64,000 nucleotides of DNA, taken from positions 1 through 64,000 of the forward strand of contig DBTY01000058.1 of assembly GCA_002307295.1 (NCBI GenBank). Reading direction: 5' to 3'. Source of the DNA: Ignavibacteriales bacterium UBA1304. GTDB lineage: Bacteria > Bacteroidota > Ignavibacteria > Ignavibacteriales > Ignavibacteriaceae. Shown piece by piece: positions 58,676 to 64,000 of the stretch (positions within the stretch are counted from its first letter, which is position 1; each line of letters opens with the position of its first letter). The translations under genes and the position numbers were made by a program. The notes beneath the pieces were generated by a model. It was not told where the DNA came from and ran no database searches. It saw only the letters and a program-made list of their open reading frames with translations.

Positions 58676-61153
58676 ATGAATAACAAAAGTTTTATTGCAG
58701 CTGTCTCTTTACTATTTATAATTTCTGCCGCAAAAATATTTGGGCAGACAGAACTGAAGTATGAGATAAACGACAAAGGTTATTACGAAGTTCAGGGGAG
58801 CAACATAATGGTCTTTGACGATTTTTATCCCGAAGGGCATCAGGGGGGCGTAACCATTGTCCAGCGTGATGTGAGGCTTGTTACAAACGGCGATGTTCGT
58901 TTGGAACCAACGCCAGGGCAGTGGGCTCCTGTTCCGGCTGTAGGGAAGAGAACCGTTGATAAGAAAAACGGAACAATACAGGTTGAGCTTTGGTATCCGG
59001 ATTCTACAAAAAATAGAAAAGGATTTAACCCTATTGTTTATCCCGATTTGAAATTTCACTATACTGTAAAAACAGAAGCTATCGGTAAAAGTATAAAAGT
59101 AACTGTTAGTCTTAATAATCCTTTGCCTGCCGAGTGGGCTGATAAAGTAGGTTTCAATCTGGAAATATTTCCAGGCGCATACTTTGGCGAACATTATTTT
59201 ATGGACGGAAAGTCTGGAATGTTTCCCCGTCAGGAAAACGAACCTCTGTTAAAAGACGCAGACGGAAATCTGCAAATTACCCCAATGGCTATTGGTAAAG
59301 AACTATTAATTGCTCCTGGTTCTAAAGAGAAACAAATAAAAATTGAAAGCTCAAAAAACGAGCTCCAACTGATAGACGAAAGGGGATTGCATAATTCCGG
59401 ATGGTTTGTTTTGCGCTCTACAATAGCCAAAGGAGCCGCTGAAAATGCGGTCGAATGGATAATTTCTCCTGCTATAGATACAAGCTGGCGTTATACTCCC
59501 GTTATTCAGGCATCGCAGGTTGGGTATCATCCAAAACAGACAAAATTTGCCGTAATTGAATTAGATAAATTAACGAAACATTTTGAATCCGTACAGCTTA
59601 TCAAGATAACTTCCGGAAATGAAACAATTGTAAAAGAAGAAAAAAATCCATCACTGTTTGGAAAGTTTTTACGGTATAAATATGTGCGGTTTGATTTTAG
59701 CGACGTAAGCGAAGCAGGTTTATATAAAATAAAGTACGGCGCTATTGAATCTAATAAATTTGAAATTAAAAAAGACATATATGCAAATAACGTATGGCAG
59801 CCGTCGCTAGAGTATTTTTTGCCTGTGCAGATGTGCCATGTTAAAGTTGAAGACAAATACAGAGTATGGCACGGGCTGTGTCATATGGACGACGCTTTAA
59901 TGGCTCCCATTAACTACAATCACTTTGACGGCTATTTACAGGGCTCGTCGACGCTTACAAAATATCTTTCAGGCGAACACGTCCCGGATATTAATATTGG
60001 AGGATGGCACGACGCTGGCGATTACGATTTAAGAATTGAATCGCAGGCAGAGACGGTTTATAAACTTTCTTTAGCGTACGAACTATTTAAGAATGATATT
60101 GATCAGACTTCAGTTAATCAGCAAACCCGTTTGGTAGAAATTCATCAGCCGGATGGAATCCCTGATTTTTTACAGCAAATTGAAAATGGTCTACTCTCAA
60201 TTGTCGGCGGGTATGAATCGTTAGGCAGACTTTATAGGGGCATTCAGGAAGCGACGCTACGTCAGTATGTTTTGCTTGGCGATGGAACAAATGCTACTGA
60301 TAATTATATCTACAAACCTGACGGAAAAGATCCGGTATTAAATAATCCGCTGCCCAAAGACGACCGGTTAGTATTTACGGAAATAAATCCATCGAGAGAG
60401 CTTTATGCGGCGCAAACTTTAGCCGCGGCAAGCAGGGTTACAAAGAAATACAAACCGGAATTATCAGTAAAGTGTTTGAAAATATCGGAAGAAATCTATA
60501 AGAATAATTCTTCTGCTCCAGCTTCTGAAAAAATAAATGCGGCGGCGGAGCTTTATTTAGCAACGTCCAAAACAGAATATAAAAATTTTCTGCTTGATAA
60601 CAGAAAACTAATTAGCGGCAATATACCAAAATACTGTTTGGTTATTGGGCGCGTTGTAAACAAAATAAATAATAAAGATTTTACTGCGGAAATTGAAAGC
60701 TCCGTTAAAAAAATCAACGACATAGTTGTAGAACAATCAAAAGAAAATCCATATGGAGTGCCATATCACCCTTATATATGGGGCGCGGGATGGGGCATAC
60801 AGTCTATGGCTGTGGGCGGATTATTCTTACATTTAAGTTTTCCGGAAATATTTAAATCGGAAAACGTTTTTAATGCGTTGAATTTTATACTGGGCTGCCA
60901 TCCAGGCAGCAATACGGCTTCTTTTGCTTCAGGCGTCGGCGTTAACTCGTTGACCGTAGCATATGGAACAAACAGAGCTGACTGGTCGTACATACCCGGA
61001 GGCATTGGAAGCGGCACGGCTCTAATTCGCCCAGATTTGCCGGAGCTAAAAGTTTGGCCATATTTTTGGCAGCAGGCGGAATATGTTTTGGGGGATGGAA
61101 CCGTTGATTATATTCTGCTTGCAATGGCGGCAGAAAATTTATTTAATAAATAA
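58676..61153 (+). CDS. GH9-family glycoside hydrolase with N-terminal Ig-like domain
   Basis: 825 residues. A signal peptide ends near residue 23. An extra N-terminal beta domain (about 25-265) precedes a cellulase Ig-like domain ('ASQVGYHPKQTKFAVIE') and the GH9 (alpha/alpha)6 domain with 'IGGWHDAGDYD' (about 440-450), whose Asp residues include the catalytic base. 'RPDLPELKVWPYFWQQAEYVLGDGTVDYIL' marks the C-terminal part. The usual final Glu of the E-x-A-I-x-Y-N motif is not obvious (AMAAENLF). Its likely substrate in this operon is a beta-1,4-glucan/glucomannan chain. Confidence 0.85.
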   Translation: MNNKSFIAAVSLLFIISAAKIFGQTELKYEINDKGYYEVQGSNIMVFDDFYPEGHQGGVTIVQRDVRLVTNGDVRLEPTPGQWAPVPAVGKRTVDKKNGTIQVELWYPDSTKNRKGFNPIVYPDLKFHYTVKTEAIGKSIKVTVSLNNPLPAEWADKVGFNLEIFPGAYFGEHYFMDGKSGMFPRQENEPLLKDADGNLQITPMAIGKELLIAPGSKEKQIKIESSKNELQLIDERGLHNSGWFVLRSTIAKGAAENAVEWIISPAIDTSWRYTPVIQASQVGYHPKQTKFAVIELDKLTKHFESVQLIKITSGNETIVKEEKNPSLFGKFLRYKYVRFDFSDVSEAGLYKIKYGAIESNKFEIKKDIYANNVWQPSLEYFLPVQMCHVKVEDKYRVWHGLCHMDDALMAPINYNHFDGYLQGSSTLTKYLSGEHVPDINIGGWHDAGDYDLRIESQAETVYKLSLAYELFKNDIDQTSVNQQTRLVEIHQPDGIPDFLQQIENGLLSIVGGYESLGRLYRGIQEATLRQYVLLGDGTNATDNYIYKPDGKDPVLNNPLPKDDRLVFTEINPSRELYAAQTLAAASRVTKKYKPELSVKCLKISEEIYKNNSSAPASEKINAAAELYLATSKTEYKNFLLDNRKLISGNIPKYCLVIGRVVNKINNKDFTAEIESSVKKINDIVVEQSKENPYGVPYHPYIWGAGWGIQSMAVGGLFLHLSFPEIFKSENVFNALNFILGCHPGSNTASFASGVGVNSLTVAYGTNRADWSYIPGGIGSGTALIRPDLPELKVWPYFWQQAEYVLGDGTVDYILLAMAAENLFNK

Positions 61154-61165
61154 TCAGGTAAAGTT

Positions 61166-62569
61166 ATGTCTAAATTAATTTGTAATAGTAGAAAAGTAAA
61201 ACTGACGGCTTGTATTTTGTTCGTTGCCGCCTTATTACTTGGCTCTGGAATTATGTACGGTAAAGAAAAAGCTTTGTTGTTAGATGATAAAGCTTTAACC
61301 AATAAAGACAGCATTGCAATTGAGTTAAGACAATTACTCGATAAGGATTTTAACATATGGTATCCGTTATGTATTGATACTGTTAACGGCGGCTACTATA
61401 GCGATTTTAATTATAAGTGGGAGCTTAAAGGTCCGCAGAATAAAATGGTTGTTTCGCAGGCTCGGCATATATGGTCTACAGCCAACGCGACTTTTTTTTA
61501 TGGTGAAAAATCGAAAGACGCTTTAATAAAAATAGCCGCTCACGGTTTTAGGTATCTCAATGATGTTATGTGGGATAAAGAATATGGCGGTTTTTATAAC
61601 TTAGTAACCGAAACGGGAATACCATTTAAAGACGATAGAAAAATTATTAAAGAAGTTTACGGCAATACTTTTGCAATCTATGGTTTAGCCGCTTATTATA
61701 AGGCTACAGGCGATACTGCCGCCTTAGATTTAGCTAAAAAGACTTTTTACTGGATGGAAAAGCACAGCTATGATCCGGAATACGGCGGTTATTATCAGTT
61801 TATTACAAGAGAAGGCGTTCCCCTTAAAAACGGTTACAAAGGCGTTCCTCCTAAAGACCAGAACAGTTCTATTCATATACTTGAGTGTTTTACAGAACTG
61901 TATAACGTTTGGCCTGATCCGCTATTAAAAGAACGCTTAAACTCAATGTTAGTTTTATTGCGGGATAAAATAATTAAGAATGGCGAAACTTTACAATTAT
62001 TTTTTAGCAAGGATTTTACTCCGGTTTCATATCGCGATTCAAGCGAATCAGCAAGAAAGAACAATTTTGAATTCGATCATATTTCATTTGGCCATAATGT
62101 GGAAACGGCCTACCTGTTGCTCGAAGCTTCCAATGCGCTTGGCATAAAAGATAATTCAGCTACAATTAACGTAGGGAAAAAGATGGTTAATTATGCTTTG
62201 GAAAACGGTTGGGATAAAGAGCATGGCGGAATTTATGACGCAGGTTATATATTTAAGGGCGAAACAAAAGTTAAAATTGTAAAAGGCTCTAAAGAATGGT
62301 GGTCGCAAATTGAAGCGTTGAATTCGTTTTTATTGATGTATGAATTATTCCCAAATGATAAAGCAAATTATTATGAAAAATTCTGCCAGCAATGGGAACA
62401 TATTAAAAAATACCTTATCGATCATAAATACGGCGGCTGGTATTGGTTTAGCAAAGACGCTTCGCCGGATATTGCAAACTACGTAAAAGGCGCTATATGG
62501 AAGGTTGATTACCATACTTCGCGCGGGTTGATAAACTGTATAAAAAGACTTTCAACATTAAAACAATGA
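61166..62569 (+). CDS. AGE-family epimerase, mannobiose/cellobiose 2-epimerase-like, exported
   Basis: 467 residues. The N-terminal hydrophobic segment (LTACILFVAALLLGSG) is a signal or membrane anchor. The (alpha/alpha)6 barrel has 'SQARHIWSTANATFF' (Arg near 97), 'SFGHNVETAYLLLEA' (His near 310), 'GSKEWWSQIEALNSF' and 'WKVDYHTSRGL', matching AGE-family epimerases. In this operon it probably converts mannobiose to glucosylmannose after GH26 action. Most family members are cytoplasmic, so the export signal is unusual. Confidence 0.82.
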   Translation: MSKLICNSRKVKLTACILFVAALLLGSGIMYGKEKALLLDDKALTNKDSIAIELRQLLDKDFNIWYPLCIDTVNGGYYSDFNYKWELKGPQNKMVVSQARHIWSTANATFFYGEKSKDALIKIAAHGFRYLNDVMWDKEYGGFYNLVTETGIPFKDDRKIIKEVYGNTFAIYGLAAYYKATGDTAALDLAKKTFYWMEKHSYDPEYGGYYQFITREGVPLKNGYKGVPPKDQNSSIHILECFTELYNVWPDPLLKERLNSMLVLLRDKIIKNGETLQLFFSKDFTPVSYRDSSESARKNNFEFDHISFGHNVETAYLLLEASNALGIKDNSATINVGKKMVNYALENGWDKEHGGIYDAGYIFKGETKVKIVKGSKEWWSQIEALNSFLLMYELFPNDKANYYEKFCQQWEHIKKYLIDHKYGGWYWFSKDASPDIANYVKGAIWKVDYHTSRGLINCIKRLSTLKQ

Positions 62570-62610
62570 AACATTTAAGTTCAAATATTTTAAGTTAAAA
62601 AGGTATAGAA

Positions 62611-63684
62611 ATGAAATTTACTAAATACTTTTGTTCTTTGGGCATAGCTTTAGTTTTAGCGGCTGGCTCTGGCGTAGGCGCTCAGCCCATTTTGCAGGAT
62701 AGCGTGCAAAAGGAGTACGAGCCCGTAAATAAAAAAGCAGATCCGGAAGCAAAACAGCTTTTGCATTATCTGTATTCAATAAGCGGTAAAAAAATAATTG
62801 CCGGTCAGCACGGTTTTTCTGAAAAGCCTGATTTTTTTATTGATACCGTTAAAGGCATAACTGGTAAAAAACCGGAAATATGGGGAGGCGATTTTATAGA
62901 TTATTATAAAGAAGGTAACGGGAAAAATGTTATTATTAACGCTTTTAAGAAATATAAAGAAGGCTACATAATTAATCTTATGTGGCATCAGGGCAGACCG
63001 CTTGATACGCCTCCATACGGTTGGAAGGAAAGTATTCAAAACAAAATGACAGATAGCGAATGGGTAGAACTGATTACTCCTGGAACTAAGCTTAACAAAA
63101 AATGGCAGGCTGAAATTGATGTTATTGCTATGTATTTACTTGATTTAAAAATGCTTCATGTGCCTGTTTTATGGCGTCCTTATCATGAGCTAAACGGCGT
63201 TTGGTTCTGGTGGGGGAACAGAAAAGGGGAGAACGGTTCGGCTAAATTGTATAAAATGATGTATGACAGATATGTTAATTATTTTCATCTTGATAATCTT
63301 ATCTGGGTTTGGGGGCCAAACTCTCCGCGCGATTTGCCAAATGACGAGGCTTATGCTTATGAGGATTTTTTCCCGGGGCTTGAATATGTAGATGTGCTGG
63401 CCGCGGATATTTATCATAGCGACTTTAAACAAAGCCATTATGAACAGCTGCTTGAATTAGGCAAAGGTAAAGTTATTGCTATGAGCGAAGTTGGCGAAGT
63501 TCCTCCGGTTGAAGTGCTTGCCCGTCAGCCAAAGTGGACCTGGTTTTTGATTTGGGCTGATTTTGTTTATTCGCATAATACGCCAGAGAGTATCAGATCG
63601 TTATATAATTATCCTAACGTAATTACGCATGAAGATATGCTTAAAGAATATCCGCCTATGTTTTATTATAAGAAACCGCAATAA
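62611..63684 (+). CDS. Beta-mannanase, GH26
   Basis: 357 residues. A signal peptide ends near residue 24. The catalytic acid/base is Glu193 in 'WRPYHELNGVWFWW' and the nucleophile is Glu293 in 'AMSEVGEVP'. It cleaves beta-1,4-mannan inside the chain. AAAAGG lies before the start. It is the last gene of the operon and is followed by a terminator. Confidence 0.95.
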   Translation: MKFTKYFCSLGIALVLAAGSGVGAQPILQDSVQKEYEPVNKKADPEAKQLLHYLYSISGKKIIAGQHGFSEKPDFFIDTVKGITGKKPEIWGGDFIDYYKEGNGKNVIINAFKKYKEGYIINLMWHQGRPLDTPPYGWKESIQNKMTDSEWVELITPGTKLNKKWQAEIDVIAMYLLDLKMLHVPVLWRPYHELNGVWFWWGNRKGENGSAKLYKMMYDRYVNYFHLDNLIWVWGPNSPRDLPNDEAYAYEDFFPGLEYVDVLAADIYHSDFKQSHYEQLLELGKGKVIAMSEVGEVPPVEVLARQPKWTWFLIWADFVYSHNTPESIRSLYNYPNVITHEDMLKEYPPMFYYKKPQ

Positions 63685-63707
63685 AGCAAAGAGACTTATT
63701 TAAATAT

Positions 63708-63747
63708 AAAACAAATCCCTTAAAACAATATTTAAGGGATTTGTTTT
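63708..63747. terminator. Terminator of the mannan operon
   Basis: AAAACAAATCCCTTAAA (63708-63724) pairs perfectly with TTTAAGGGATTTGTTTT (63731-63747). Confidence 0.9.
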
Positions 63748-63845
63748 ATGATTGCCGTTTTGGACTATAGTCAGTTATTTATTTTGATATTAAAAATTAA
63801 TATTGTTAATTTACCTAAATGGGCAAATAAAATGTGGGATACTGG

Positions 63846-63926
63846 ATGTACAAAGAAGCGACTATTGAAGAAATTGCAGAACAGTTAAAATGGAACAAAA
63901 AAAAAAAAGAAGCGCGCTCTTTTTAG
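63846..63926 (+). other. Short reading frame overlapping the SIR2-like start
   Basis: The frame reads MYKEATIEEIAEQLKWN, lysines, then EARSF and a stop. A GTG at 63834 would extend it by four residues. It looks like part of a helix-turn-helix ('IEEIAEQLKW'). It could be a decayed gene end, a leader peptide or a frame joined to the next gene at the A run. Unproven. Confidence 0.3.
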
Positions 63927-64000
63927 TTGGTGCTGGCGCTTCAGTTTCCGCTGGAATACCTGTCGCTGAAGGAATAATTGAAAATATAAAAAATCAATTC
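63890..64000 (+). CDS. SIR2-like protein, N-terminal part (cut by window end)
   Basis: MEQKKKRSALFLVGAGASVSAGIP, then VAEGIIENIKNQF at the edge. The GAGAS-x-SAGIP motif is the NAD-binding Rossmann loop of SIR2/sirtuin-fold proteins. In bacterial defence systems such as Thoeris and DSR, SIR2 domains degrade NAD. Only 37 residues are visible, so the system cannot be named. Confidence 0.7.
   Translation, partial: MEQKKKRSALFLVGAGASVSAGIPVAEGIIENIKNQF

Noticed and set aside
1..64000. Insertion sequences and rRNA genes
   Set aside because: No transposase or rRNA sequence was recognised anywhere in the window.

Overview
The window is the right-hand part of an integrated, podovirus-like temperate phage (about 1-39.78 kb) followed by chromosomal DNA of its host (39.78-64 kb). 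The junction is a tRNA-Thr gene (anticodon TGT, minus strand, 39777-39849). The phage integrase ends about 80 bp from the 3' end of this tRNA, so the tRNA end is the likely attachment site. The other phage end lies outside the window, because the first gene is cut by the left edge. The host looks like Ignavibacteria (Melioribacter/Ignavibacterium-like): low GC, an 'NYPNPFNPSTTI' type IX secretion sorting signal, LPS genes (GT9, WaaA), an RND pump and a polysaccharide-degrading gene set. This taxonomic call is an inference from gene content.

Phage, left to right. At 0-4.8 kb are ArdC-like and RadC-like proteins, an ERF annealing protein, SSB, and many small zinc-ribbon or hypothetical proteins, driven by a promoter near 1.2 kb. 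At 4.8-6.7 kb, on the opposite strand, is a two-gene CBASS-type defence operon: a CD-NTase with a four-TM S-4TM effector. Next to it, at 6.83-7.02 kb, is a noncoding segment with extensive nested base pairing. At 7-8.4 kb are small proteins and a DUF3560-like protein. The 8.4-8.95 kb region has no gene but holds a G/T-skewed tract, a perfect 12-bp palindrome and five copies of a CCTGTAAGT motif. At 8.9-12.3 kb are a replication-relaxation-like protein, two membrane proteins and a VirD4/HerA-like ATPase. At 12.27-12.47 kb is a likely ncRNA gene with its own promoter and terminator. At 12.5-32.7 kb are a primase-like protein and then the virion block: TerS, TerL, portal, scaffold, capsid with an inserted domain, lysis and membrane proteins, M23 peptidase, adaptor, tail proteins, a mosaic fibre and large internal virion proteins.

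At 33.1-35.3 kb is a cargo-like cluster: a 40-aa protein, an HNH nuclease, two tandem paralogous proteins of about 82 aa, and a two-segment membrane protein. At 35.3-39.7 kb is the replication and integration module. It has a replication protein O-like initiator with five iterons inside its own gene, an attenuator-like leader, an HNH protein, an excisionase-like HTH protein and a tyrosine integrase. Most phage genes lack Shine-Dalgarno sequences. Many junctions have the form stop-T-ATG, and the phage promoters share an extended -10 (TGnTATAAT).

Host region. It holds ilvE, a small hypothetical, a GT9 glycosyltransferase with waaA, an orphan antitoxin-like peptide and a T9SS-secreted protein. 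These are followed by a tetR-OMF-MFP-RND efflux operon with palindromic operators, an intergenic repeat element, a transglutaminase-like lipoprotein, a membrane protein, and an RDD gene with duplicated flanking DNA. Next comes a galactomannan/mannan utilisation operon: GH27 alpha-galactosidase, GH9-like hydrolase, AGE-family epimerase and GH26 mannanase. The window ends inside a SIR2-like gene whose start overlaps another short reading frame at a 12-A run.
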